Positions 46,621-55,352 of a DNA stretch of 64,000 bases are shown here, in pieces. Within the stretch, counting starts at the first letter, position 1; every line of letters begins with the position of its first letter. Origin of the DNA: Azoarcus sp. CIB (GTDB lineage: Bacteria > Pseudomonadota > Gammaproteobacteria > Burkholderiales > Rhodocyclaceae); assembly GCF_001190925.1 (NCBI RefSeq), contig NZ_CP011072.1:124001-188000 (forward strand). The letters are read 5' to 3'. A program made the position numbers and the translations under genes. A model generated the notes under the pieces. It was not told the DNA's origin. It did no database searches and was given only the letters and a program-made list of their open reading frames with translations.

Positions 46621-47196
46621 TCAGGGCGCGAGCCGCAGTTCCCAGATCCCCGCCGGCGGCGTGTTGCGCCAGATCACCGCGGTGCGCTTCCAGCGCAGGA
46701 GGCGCGGCGCCGCGAAGGGCGCACGCGTGCGGTAAGTGAATTGAACGAGTTTGCGTTCCGGGTTGTGCGCGAGAAAGCGACACAGGCTGTGCGCGGTCTC
46801 GGATGCGACATGTGCCGGAAGCGAGCGGAACGGCAGGCTGGAGACGAGGACGATCCGCCCCGGGTGGTCGAACAGCGAATCGACCACATGCCGTGCCGTC
46901 GCCTGGCGCACGTCGACCGACGGGTAACGATGGCGCAGGCGCTGCGCGAGGGCGGCCTGCAGTTCGACCGCGATCAGCGGCACGTCGGGCAGCTTCGCCA
47001 GCAGCGCGTCGGTGACCGGACCGGTGCCCGCCCCGAGTTCGACGACGAGGTCCGCGCCTTCCGCGGCAGTCGCCAGCGCGTTCGCGAGTGTGCGCGATGA
47101 CGGTAACAGCGTGCCGGTCGAGCCCGGATTGCGCAGCATCGCGACCAGCAGCTGCAGGTGTGCGGACGGGGTGACGAGGCGGAACATGGATGCCAT
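46621..47196 (-). CDS. SAM-dependent methyltransferase, PmtA/KsgA-like
   Basis: The 191-residue Rossmann methyltransferase has motif I VVELGAGTGPVTDALL and the follow-on ELQAALAQRLRHRYP. The N-terminal FLRNPGSTGTLLPSSR-like segment (here MLRNPGSTGTLLPSS) is typical of PmtA-type phospholipid N-methyltransferases. Methylation of phosphatidylethanolamine is possible, but many relatives remain uncharacterised. It is convergent with the FtsH-like gene. Confidence 0.72.
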   Translation of the reverse strand: MASMFRLVTPSAHLQLLVAMLRNPGSTGTLLPSSRTLANALATAAEGADLVVELGAGTGPVTDALLAKLPDVPLIAVELQAALAQRLRHRYPSVDVRQATARHVVDSLFDHPGRIVLVSSLPFRSLPAHVASETAHSLCRFLAHNPERKLVQFTYRTRAPFAAPRLLRWKRTAVIWRNTPPAGIWELRLAP

Positions 47197-47428
47197 ATTA
47201 ATCAGGCCTCCTGGTCCTTGGGCGGATGCTTGCGTGTGAATATGTAACGGAGCGCTGCGGCGACGGCCACCCGCGGGCGTTTCCGCAGGCTCGGCCGCAG
47301 CGTCGCGATACCTTTTGGCGGTAGTGATGCATGCGCGTCTCCCGCGAATCGGGGGCGACCCCCATGCTGCAGTGTAGTACCGCAGGACGGTCGAGGCGCG
47401 CGTGCGGGGTGTCCTGGCCCCGGTGGGG

Positions 47429-47644
47429 TCAGCGGCTCGCCGGTTCCGCAGGCTTGTGCGGCTCTTCCGCCACGTCCAGCCCCCAGTCGCCGTATTCGTA
47501 CCAGTCGTCGCCGAGCATCTCGGCCGGGTGCAGCGTGCGGCCGGAACCGTTGCCGCAGGCGAGGGAATCGGCCGGGCAGTACTTGTCGCAACCCCAGCAG
47601 ATGCGTTCGGGGTGCTTGGGATGCAGGGGAAACTTCTTGGCCAT
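47429..47644 (-). CDS. DUF3079 small protein
   Basis: The 71-residue protein matches DUF3079 (KKFPLHPKHPERICWGCDKY). Four cysteines in CWGCDKYCPADSLAC could bind a metal. A Pro/Ala-rich tail follows. The family is common in betaproteobacteria and has no known function. The region 47197-47428 beside it holds no gene I can support. Confidence 0.86.
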   Translation of the reverse strand: MAKKFPLHPKHPERICWGCDKYCPADSLACGNGSGRTLHPAEMLGDDWYEYGDWGLDVAEEPHKPAEPASR

Positions 47645-47861
47645 GTCGGGGAGCCTCGTGACCGCTTGGGATGCGGGTTCTGGAAATATCCGACAAGTTT
47701 ACTCGGTCATCATTGGCGGGCTTTGATGACCGTCAAGACTGTCTGCTGCCGCGGCGGCTGCATCGCAGGCGCGGGCGGCGTATAGTCGCGTCTCCGCAGA
47801 TTGCCCCCGTTCGCCGCTTCCGATCCACGCGCGACGCGGGCGCCACCGCCGCCGACCCAAG

Positions 47862-48965
47862 ATGTCACTGCCCCGCTTCGATCCCGCCGAATATTCCAGC
47901 CAGCTCGCCGACAAGGCCGCCCGTTTTGCGGGTGATTTCGCGCCGCTGGGCGTGCCCGCGCCGGAGGTGTTCGCCTCCGAGCCGCTGCACTACCGCCTGC
48001 GCGCCGAGTTCCGCATGTGGCATCACGGCGACGGTCTCGTCGACTACGCGATGTTCGCCGCCGACGACCCCAAGACGCCGGTGCTGCTCGACGACTTCCC
48101 CGTCGCCGCGGCGCCGATCTGCGCGCTGATGCCACGCCTGCGCGACGCCCTGCGGGCAAATGATGCGCTACGGAAGAAGATCTTCCAGGTCGATTTCCTC
48201 GCGACGCTGAGCGGCGAGCTGATGGTGAGCCTGGTCTACCACCGCGCGCTCGATACGGACTGGGAAGCGGCGGCGCGCGCGCTCGCGCACCAGCTCGGCG
48301 TGCAGGTCATCGGCCGCAGCCGCAAGCAGAAGATCGTGCTCGACCGCGACTGGCTGCTGGAAGAGTTCGACGTGGATGGCCGGCGCCTGCGCTACCAGCA
48401 GATCGAAGGCAGCTTCACGCAGCCCAACGGCGGCGTGAATCGCCAGATGCTGGGCTGGGCGCGGCGCCAGGTTGCGGGCGTGGGCGGCGACCTGCTGGAG
48501 CTCTACTGCGGCAACGGCAACTTCACGATGGCGCTGGCGCCGCTGTTCGAGCGCGTGCTCGCGACCGAGGTCAGCAAGTCCTCGGTGCGCGCCGCGCACT
48601 ACAACATCGAGGCGAACGGCGTCGACAACATCACCATGGTGCGCATGTCGAGCGACGAGATCAGCGACGCCTTCGCCGGCGGGCGCGAATACCGCCGCAT
48701 GAAGGACGTCGAGCTCGCCGGCTACCGCTTCTCGACGCTGTTCGTCGACCCGCCGCGCAGCGGCCTCGACGACGCGACCGTCAAGCTCGCGCGCGGCTTC
48801 GACCGCATCCTCTACATCTCCTGCAACCCGAACACCCTGCGCGACAACGTCGCCGCGCTCGCCGACACGCACGAAATTTCCGCTGCGGCGGTGTTTGACC
48901 AGTTCCCCTACACCCACCACCTCGAGGCCGGCCTGCTGCTGACGCGGCGCGGCCAGCACGGCTGA
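47862..48965 (+). CDS. trmA: tRNA (uracil(54)-C5)-methyltransferase
   Basis: The 367-residue enzyme makes ribothymidine at position 54 of tRNAs using SAM. SAM-binding DLLELYCGNGNFTMALAP, the FVDPPRSGLD loop and the nucleophilic cysteine in YISCNPNTL mark a TrmA/RumA-type enzyme. The absence of an N-terminal TRAM domain and FeS cysteines, together with length, identify TrmA rather than RlmD. The start follows the family N-terminus (PRFDPAEYSSQLADK). Confidence 0.95.
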   Translation: MSLPRFDPAEYSSQLADKAARFAGDFAPLGVPAPEVFASEPLHYRLRAEFRMWHHGDGLVDYAMFAADDPKTPVLLDDFPVAAAPICALMPRLRDALRANDALRKKIFQVDFLATLSGELMVSLVYHRALDTDWEAAARALAHQLGVQVIGRSRKQKIVLDRDWLLEEFDVDGRRLRYQQIEGSFTQPNGGVNRQMLGWARRQVAGVGGDLLELYCGNGNFTMALAPLFERVLATEVSKSSVRAAHYNIEANGVDNITMVRMSSDEISDAFAGGREYRRMKDVELAGYRFSTLFVDPPRSGLDDATVKLARGFDRILYISCNPNTLRDNVAALADTHEISAAAVFDQFPYTHHLEAGLLLTRRGQHG

Positions 48966-48969
48966 GGGT

Positions 48970-49332
48970 TCAGCGGCCTCGCGTGGTCGCCCGCGCATGC
49001 GACGGTGGATCGGGGCGATCGGCGTCCTGCAGCGGATAGGAGTCGGCAAAGTACGCCGGTCCCTTCATGATCAACACGATCACCGCCCCGATCGCGAGCA
49101 CCGCGACGCTGCTGAAGGTCAGGCCCAGTATGCTGATGCCGATGATGTCGGCAGTGGTGATGCTCGCCGTGGGATCCGGGCCGATGCCGGCCCACGCCAT
49201 CAGGCGCGCGAGTGCCGGTGCCAGCGCGGCGACCAGCATGCCGCCCGCCAGCACGAAGGGAAGCCGTACGAGCAGGCTGCGTTCGAACGCCGTCGACACG
49301 GCGTTCCTGTCGGGGGAAATGGGGGAGTTCAT
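48970..49332 (-). CDS. Small inner-membrane protein of unknown function
   Basis: The 120-residue product starts at 49332 (MNSPISPDRNAVSTAFER) after AAAGGAGTCGCC. Two or three hydrophobic segments (LPFVLAGGMLVAALAPALA and IIGISILGLTFSSVAVLAIG, continuing into AVIVLIMKG) suggest an integral membrane protein with a charged cytoplasmic tail. No family is recognised. It is convergent with trmA, four bases away. The 200 bases upstream hold a short GC-rich duplication (GGGCCTTTGC twice) but no gene. Confidence 0.65.
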   Translation of the reverse strand: MNSPISPDRNAVSTAFERSLLVRLPFVLAGGMLVAALAPALARLMAWAGIGPDPTASITTADIIGISILGLTFSSVAVLAIGAVIVLIMKGPAYFADSYPLQDADRPDPPSHARATTRGR

Positions 49333-49535
49333 GGCGACTCCTTTCGTTCTGGTGGGGGTTTGACGCTGGGGGGCGCGGATGATTCCGCAGGGCCTTTGCG
49401 GGCCTTTGCGGGCCGTCCCGGGACGACCAGAGGCATCCACAGGGTAAGGTTAACAGCTGCTCCGGCGATCATTCATGAGCGGCGCGGATCAATTGTTTTC
49501 ACAACGTTATGCTGCATCCTGCAAGGCGTCAGATG

Positions 49536-50171
49536 TCAGCGTCTGCAGTGCGGCGGGATTTCCTTGCTGTCCTCGGCCGATGGCTTCCTTGCGAAGCTGT
49601 AATAGCAATTACGCGTCCCATCGTCCACGTCAGGCCACTTTGTGTGAATCATGACATTGGTTATTCGCCAGCCGACTTCGGATTTTCTCAGAAAGTAGAG
49701 ACTACGGCCAAGTGAAATTTCTTCGCCCTCAGTCAATACCGATACCTTGGCCAAAGAGCCGTTCACCTCCGGGCTATTTATTATCGGTTTGGGAATCGAA
49801 ATATAGCGGGTCGCTGATGAAAGATTTTCTGCATCCAAGTTCGGATATCTGTAGTCCGCGCTGCACTCGGTCGTGCCAGATCGATTATTGTTTTTACTTA
49901 TCGCCCCTTCTTCGAAGAAGTTACGGAGAAAAGCACAGTGTCGAGTTGGATCGAACTTCCCCCTGGATTCTGAAGTACGATTTAATAGGAAAGGACTCCC
50001 GTCTTTCTCGGAAAATCTTCCGAGGCTGAACGTGTCTGGATCATATGAATAGACTTTCTCAACAAACTTCTTGACCTCATTCTGTTCGATGGTGGTGTCG
50101 TTGCCGAGAGAAATGCTTGGTGCGATGAGCGATATGGAAAAATAAAGTAGAAATTTCGCTGCGAGTCTCAT
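49536..50171 (-). CDS. Putative periplasmic immunity protein of the type VI effector
   Basis: The 211-residue product has a signal peptide (AAKFLLYFSISLIAPSISLG), so it would act in the periplasm. Its start codon overlaps the stop of the upstream effector gene by four bases (ATGA), the classic effector-immunity coupling. Base composition is far more AT-rich than surrounding genes, a sign of transfer. The family is not recognised from sequence. Three or four cysteines (HCAFL, TECSAD, RNCYYS, PHCRR) could form disulfides. The immunity role is inferred from position, export and the effector's peptidoglycan target. Confidence 0.65.
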   Translation of the reverse strand: MRLAAKFLLYFSISLIAPSISLGNDTTIEQNEVKKFVEKVYSYDPDTFSLGRFSEKDGSPFLLNRTSESRGKFDPTRHCAFLRNFFEEGAISKNNNRSGTTECSADYRYPNLDAENLSSATRYISIPKPIINSPEVNGSLAKVSVLTEGEEISLGRSLYFLRKSEVGWRITNVMIHTKWPDVDDGTRNCYYSFARKPSAEDSKEIPPHCRR

Positions 50172-52123
50172 GCCTTTTCTTTTTCCATGCTCAGATATTT
50201 ATCGAATTGGCGGGAAAAGTAGTTAATATTCATTTGGGTTTTTTCTGCGGTAAGACGGTGCGCGTTTTCCTTGCCTCCTGGAAGACTAGTCCACTCCGAG
50301 GTCAATCCGGAAACCGCTTCTTCGATCCTCCCGGTACGCACGAGATGTAGGACTCCGCGATCCTCAAGCTTCATTACAGCAATTCGATCTTGAATTTCTG
50401 GACTGAATTGATCTCCCTGTGATTGGATCAATCCATTGTCGAATACTTCTTTCCAAGTGCCATGAATAGTTTGATAGGCGCCAGCGGCAGTGGAGCCTTT
50501 GGCCGGCTTTGATATCCCTTCCCATGGATGGGTAGTGTAGTTGGCGAAGCGCCTGCTCCCGTTCGGAAGCGCCGCATTAAGCATTTGATAGCGCTTTTTG
50601 TCATCGGGCTCTGCTTGGCATTCGAAATCACGGATGCAGTGCAGAAAGGCCCGGATGCGCTGTGTCGGGAGTGGGTCGAATATTTTTCTGTAGACTCGAA
50701 TGTTTTGATAGCTTACCCAAGCAGGATGATGGCCCGGATGTTTTGGTGGCGCGGGAATGAAATCGCTAATGTAGAATTCGTAGTCCCGAATATCGATATG
50801 CCCATAGTTCGGCGTGCTTGGATTTTTCTTCTTGCGTTTCGTCCAGGCTGAGTCCGTCCATTCGTAGACGATTACGTCACCGGCTGCTGCCCATCTCGCG
50901 TCGGGTACCTCATCGGTCACATCCTTGAAACCCTTTCCCAACAAGGCCGGTCCGGCACTACTGGCCGACTCGCCGGCGAGCATGCCATCCACAATTTTGC
51001 AGCGAGCCAGCGCAATCTTCACATAGGTGTAACAAAGTCCGGTGGCATCGTTCGTTAGCTTTTCGCCGTTGTTGTGCTTGAATGTTCCGTTATTCATCGA
51101 GGCCAAGACGGTTGCCGTTCGTTCTCCGCTCGCCTTATAGTCATATTCGGTCTGTTCCCGTGCGAACTCCAGCAGAGCTTCGACCTTCTTGGTCATTTCT
51201 GCATTGAACGCAACATTGGCGGTAGGTGTCGTGCCGCCTGCGCTTTGCGATTGCGGCCGGGAGTCGCTTGGCACGCCTGCACCCCAAAGATTGGATGTAG
51301 GCAATCGCCAACTGTTCCACCAATCCAGCACCTTTTCGGAAATGAACGCAAGAGGGTTGCCATTCCGGTCGCGCCGTGTCTCCAGGGTTGGCTTTCGTGC
51401 CTTCCTCCCGGCGATGTGCTGTGGTGGTCTATCGGTTTCCTGTCTGGGTTTTGGGCTTGAAATTGACAATTCCCGGTCGTGGTTGCGTTCACGCCCATGA
51501 CTTACTTTCGGCGAGGGCTCTTGTGCGATGATGACTTTGTTTGAGGTCGTGTCCGAACTTCCGGGTGACTGTGCCCCACGGACTGGATCCTGCGGTGGTT
51601 CAGCTTCCACGGTTGCTGCGTCGGTGCCAACGGGACTCGGTGCGAGCGGTTCTTGGGCTGGGATCAAGTCTCCCAGGTCGGTTTCCGCTGGTTTGGGGAT
51701 ATGATCTTCCGCGCTGCCGGGGTCGCCTTCATGCTTTTCCGAGATTGTGTCGAAGAAAATGTTCGGGCTGACTGTTGTCAATACGCCGTCGCTCGATGGC
51801 ATTCGGCACTCGCCTATTTTCTTGTAGGTCCCGTCGAGGCGCTGGACGGAGATGCTCAGCGTCTCCCCCGGTGGTGCTTCGACAGGCGGAATGTTGCCAC
51901 CGCCATCGGTTCTGGCAATCAATTCGCCGTCGGACCAGCGGATGGCTACCCCCATCTTCGCGATCGGGTCGCCGTCCAGTGCCAGAAAGCCGATTTCGAG
52001 TCGAGGCTGGCCTGCGGGTTCGTGCTCGGTGGCGTTTGCGGCGATTAACGCGGCTTCCTCGAGAAGGTCGCCGTCGGCTTGTTGCGTGTTGCCATCGACG
52101 AGGGCATCGGTCAGTGCGTTCAT
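50168..52123 (-). CDS. Type VI secretion effector with two peptidoglycan-hydrolase domains
   Basis: The 651-residue protein follows vgrG by 13 bases. The N-terminal ~110 residues form a carbohydrate-binding or carrier-like beta domain (PRLEIGFLALDGDPIAKMGV). A Pro/Ser-rich linker (about 120-310) follows. Residues ~320-470 look like an NlpC/P60- or CHAP-like amidase with a Cys-His pair (Cys364 in TGLCYTYVK, His442 in YGHIDIRD). Residues ~485-645 align with phage lambda R endolysin, a lytic transglycosylase: Glu501 at the catalytic position, then TTHPWEG, STAAGAYQ, FSPEIQDRIAVMKLEDRG and SEWTSLPGG. It would attack both peptide and glycan parts of the wall of target cells. There is no signal peptide, as expected for VgrG delivery. 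Confidence 0.78.
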   Translation of the reverse strand: MNALTDALVDGNTQQADGDLLEEAALIAANATEHEPAGQPRLEIGFLALDGDPIAKMGVAIRWSDGELIARTDGGGNIPPVEAPPGETLSISVQRLDGTYKKIGECRMPSSDGVLTTVSPNIFFDTISEKHEGDPGSAEDHIPKPAETDLGDLIPAQEPLAPSPVGTDAATVEAEPPQDPVRGAQSPGSSDTTSNKVIIAQEPSPKVSHGRERNHDRELSISSPKPRQETDRPPQHIAGRKARKPTLETRRDRNGNPLAFISEKVLDWWNSWRLPTSNLWGAGVPSDSRPQSQSAGGTTPTANVAFNAEMTKKVEALLEFAREQTEYDYKASGERTATVLASMNNGTFKHNNGEKLTNDATGLCYTYVKIALARCKIVDGMLAGESASSAGPALLGKGFKDVTDEVPDARWAAAGDVIVYEWTDSAWTKRKKKNPSTPNYGHIDIRDYEFYISDFIPAPPKHPGHHPAWVSYQNIRVYRKIFDPLPTQRIRAFLHCIRDFECQAEPDDKKRYQMLNAALPNGSRRFANYTTHPWEGISKPAKGSTAAGAYQTIHGTWKEVFDNGLIQSQGDQFSPEIQDRIAVMKLEDRGVLHLVRTGRIEEAVSGLTSEWTSLPGGKENAHRLTAEKTQMNINYFSRQFDKYLSMEKEKA

Positions 52124-52136
52124 GGGATGGATTTAG

Positions 52137-55127
52137 TCAAAGGTGGTTCACATCCAGGAAGAACTGCCAATCGCCTTGGCTAATCACGACTTTGAGTTTT
52201 TTCGGCTGCTGCGTGTAGATGATCTCGGTCGTGCCGTCCGCGTCCAGTTTGCCGGTGGCGATCAGCGCGCCTTCCTCGTCGTAGGCTTCATAAGGGAGGC
52301 AGGAATAAAGCGACCTGGTTTGCGGGTCGCTACCGATCAGTCCTGCAACGTTGACGCGTTGGCTGAAGGCTGTCGCTTCCAATGGTGGAAGATCGGATTT
52401 CGCCCGGCGCGGTAGCTCGACCGCCGCTGCCTTCGGCCCGGTCAAATTCTTCCTGCTCGCCTTCAGCGCGACCTTCCCGGGCGCATGCAGCTGGATGTTC
52501 CCGCCCTCGATCCTGAGATACGCCCCTTGTGCGGTGGCGAGGATGTGCTTGCGGGCGCTGGCGGACAGCGCGGCGGTGGTGCTGGCGACGGTCACCCGCT
52601 TGTCGGCGGCGGCGTTGAGTTTGCCGCTCTGGCTTTGCACGCTGACCTGGCCGCTGGCAGCATGCAGGTGGATGCCGGTTTCGGTGATCGGCTGCGATCC
52701 CGTGCCTGCCTTGCCGGCCGTGAACAGCGCGAGGCCGCGGGCGACGGCCATGCTGTGGTTGCCCTGGCTGACGAGCTGGGTGTCGCGGCTTGCGCTGACG
52801 AGGTTCGTGCCGGCCGCGAGGATCACGTCTTTCGGGGTGAGCTGGGCGATGCCGGCCGGGGCGCTGTACTGGATGCGGGGGGCGGACCAGGCGGCGACGG
52901 TGCCTGTGCCGCCGCCGGCTGCGAGGAAGCTGCCGGGGGCGGTGGGATGGTGGGCGGAGTCCTGGTGGTCCGCGGTGTTGCGCAGGACTTCTAGGGCGCG
53001 ATCGAGCGAGGCGCTGGCGGGCAGTTTGTCGGGCGTGTCGTCCGCGCCCAGGCCGGCGTGGTGTTTGTGCGCGATTGAGGCGAGGCTGCTGACGAGGTCG
53101 TGGGCCTCCGCGCTGCGTTCGATCGCTTCGCGGCTGTCGAGGTGGTGTCCGCCGGCGTCGGGGCGGGCGTCGGCGCTGACGAGGAGGCCGCTGCCGGCGC
53201 GGGTGGCGATGGCGGCGCGGGTGGCGAGTTCGGCGCCGTGGCCGCGGCTCGCTTCGCGGGCGTTGCCGGTTTGTTGCTTGAGGTGGCCCAGTTGCAGGCG
53301 GGTGTCGTGGGCGGTGGTCGACAGTTCGATGCGCGATTCATTCGCGGTGTCGTCGAACACGAGCTGGTTGTAGCCGCCCTGGCCGCTGCGGCTGGCGGCG
53401 AGTTCCTGCGTCTTGATGCCGGAGAGGCTGGCGCGGTGGGTGTGGGTGCGGGCGGGGTCGGAGCGGCCGGCGAACCACGCGGGCGCGTTGGCGGTGGCGT
53501 GCTGGGTGCCGCCGGCGAGGCGGTTGCCGGCGCCGTCGGGGTGGCCCTCGCCGTTGTAGAGGCTGCCGATGACGACGGGGCGGTCGATGTTGCCGTGCTG
53601 GAAGGCGACGAGCACTTCCTGGCCGGGCCGCGGGACGAAGTGGCCGCCCCAGTCGGTGCCGGCCATTGGCGAGAGTACGCGCAGCCATACGCCGCGCGTG
53701 GCATTGGCGGGGGCGTTGTCGCTGCCGCTGGGGTGGGGCAGGCGGCCGGCCGAGCGTTCGCCGCGCTGCCAGTGGAATTGCACGCGGATGCGCTGGTCGC
53801 GGTCGGTGTGGGTGGGGGCGGGCTCGCCGGCGCCGGCGCAGGTGCCGACGACGATTGCGGTGGTGGGGCCGATGGCGGTGGGACGCGGGTGGATGGCGCG
53901 GCCGTGGTCGTCGCGCAGCAGCGGGCGCCACGGCGCGGCGGCAGGGACGCAGTGGATGCGGTTGCGGTAGAAGTCGGCGTTGCCGATTTCCGTCGCGGCT
54001 GCGCCTGCGGTCGTGGGCAGCAGCGTCGCGAGGTTGTTGCGGGCGCGGTGCGTGACGGTGGTGATCAGGAAGCGGTGCTGATCGGTGTCCGTGCCGGCAT
54101 GCCGCGCGTGGTCGGCGAGTTCGAAGGTGGTGGCGGGCGCGGCGCTGCGCACGCTGCCTTCGCCGAGCATCTGCCGCAGGCGGGCGTCGATGGCTTCGCG
54201 CTGGCGGCGGATCATGCGTTCGCCGTCCGCCGCGGTCTGCCAGGCGTAGGGGCCAGGGTCGTCGGTGGCGACGGTGGCGGCGCCCGGTGCAGGAGTGATG
54301 GCGCTGTCGGCGGTCTGGGGGCGCGTCGCCAGGCTGCGGTAGTCCCAGCTCGCGGCGCGGGTGGTGGTGGTGTCGATGCGGGCGCAGGCGGTCCAGCGGT
54401 CGAGGCTGTCTTCGGCGAGCGTCGCGCCGGCCTGGGTGAAGCGGATGCGCGGCTGCGGGTTGTCGCGGAAGGCGGCGTTGTGGTCGCCGATAGCGAGGGT
54501 GTGGGCGCCGAGCGTGGGGCCGCTGTCGGCCTGGTGCTCGAACCAGCAGAACAGCCCCTCCTCGGCGAGCAGGCGCCTGAGGAAGGCGAGGTCGCTTTCG
54601 CGGTACTGGGTGGTCATGCCGCGCCGCGGGTAGGCGGCGGGGTCGGCGAGCTGCCAGCGCCATGCGGGGGCGAGCCGCCCCTGTGCCTGCCAGTCGCCGA
54701 GCAGTTCATCGACGATCTCGACGACGCTCATGTCCTGGAACAGGTAGCTGTCGCGCGTCCGGCCGAGGAAGCTTAGCCACGGCTCGATGGTCAGCCGGTA
54801 GCGCGCGAAGCCGCCGTCGGCGCCGAGGCGGGCGGCGTGGGTGATGTGGCCGTGGAAGGGGCGGAGGGCGGTGCGCGAGGCCGCGGTGAGCAGATCGACG
54901 CGTGCGGGCTGGCCGAGCAGGGGGGCGAGCGGCAGGTGGGCGTCGGCGCTCAGGGCGGTGAGCTCGATGCGGAAGCCGGCATGTTCGGCGAGCGGGCCGA
55001 GCGCCTCGTCGATGGTGGCCGTTTCGGCGAGCAGGACGTCGGGGCCGAGCGGCGTCGTCAGGGTGAGCAGGCGCGCGGTCTGACGCCATCCGGCGCCGCC
55101 GGCGATGAGGTCGGGAATGCTTTGCAT
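52137..55127 (-). CDS. vgrG: VgrG spike protein with C-terminal effector-docking extension
   Basis: The 996-residue type VI secretion spike begins with the gp27-like Rhs/VgrG domain (about 1-400). A gp5 OB/needle start follows (about 475-520, RGVWLRVLSPMAGTDWGG, VLVAFQHGNIDRPVVIGS), then a DUF2345 needle region (about 750-900) with repeated beta motifs. A ~90-residue extension (PYEAYDEEGALIATGKLDADG...QGDWQFFLDVNHL) resembles transthyretin-like adaptor domains that bind cargo. No core secretion genes are present, so this is an orphan vgrG cluster depending on an apparatus encoded elsewhere. Confidence 0.93.
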   Translation of the reverse strand: MQSIPDLIAGGAGWRQTARLLTLTTPLGPDVLLAETATIDEALGPLAEHAGFRIELTALSADAHLPLAPLLGQPARVDLLTAASRTALRPFHGHITHAARLGADGGFARYRLTIEPWLSFLGRTRDSYLFQDMSVVEIVDELLGDWQAQGRLAPAWRWQLADPAAYPRRGMTTQYRESDLAFLRRLLAEEGLFCWFEHQADSGPTLGAHTLAIGDHNAAFRDNPQPRIRFTQAGATLAEDSLDRWTACARIDTTTTRAASWDYRSLATRPQTADSAITPAPGAATVATDDPGPYAWQTAADGERMIRRQREAIDARLRQMLGEGSVRSAAPATTFELADHARHAGTDTDQHRFLITTVTHRARNNLATLLPTTAGAAATEIGNADFYRNRIHCVPAAAPWRPLLRDDHGRAIHPRPTAIGPTTAIVVGTCAGAGEPAPTHTDRDQRIRVQFHWQRGERSAGRLPHPSGSDNAPANATRGVWLRVLSPMAGTDWGGHFVPRPGQEVLVAFQHGNIDRPVVIGSLYNGEGHPDGAGNRLAGGTQHATANAPAWFAGRSDPARTHTHRASLSGIKTQELAASRSGQGGYNQLVFDDTANESRIELSTTAHDTRLQLGHLKQQTGNAREASRGHGAELATRAAIATRAGSGLLVSADARPDAGGHHLDSREAIERSAEAHDLVSSLASIAHKHHAGLGADDTPDKLPASASLDRALEVLRNTADHQDSAHHPTAPGSFLAAGGGTGTVAAWSAPRIQYSAPAGIAQLTPKDVILAAGTNLVSASRDTQLVSQGNHSMAVARGLALFTAGKAGTGSQPITETGIHLHAASGQVSVQSQSGKLNAAADKRVTVASTTAALSASARKHILATAQGAYLRIEGGNIQLHAPGKVALKASRKNLTGPKAAAVELPRRAKSDLPPLEATAFSQRVNVAGLIGSDPQTRSLYSCLPYEAYDEEGALIATGKLDADGTTEIIYTQQPKKLKVVISQGDWQFFLDVNHL

Positions 55128-55352
55128 GAGGGGTCCGGGACGCGCGCCGCGGCGAACAGGGGCTGCAGCGTCACTTGCGCTTGGTTGCCGGAAAGCCCGT
55201 TAGCATATCCTAAAAACATGTCAACGGGATTCTCTTCGAGCCGGTCGCAGGGCGAGAGTTCGTACGATTGCCTTGCGCCATGTGACGGGAATTTCACCGG
55301 CGGGCGTGCCAATTGTTACACTTCAAAGTCCTGACATCCGGAGGTGAGAGGA

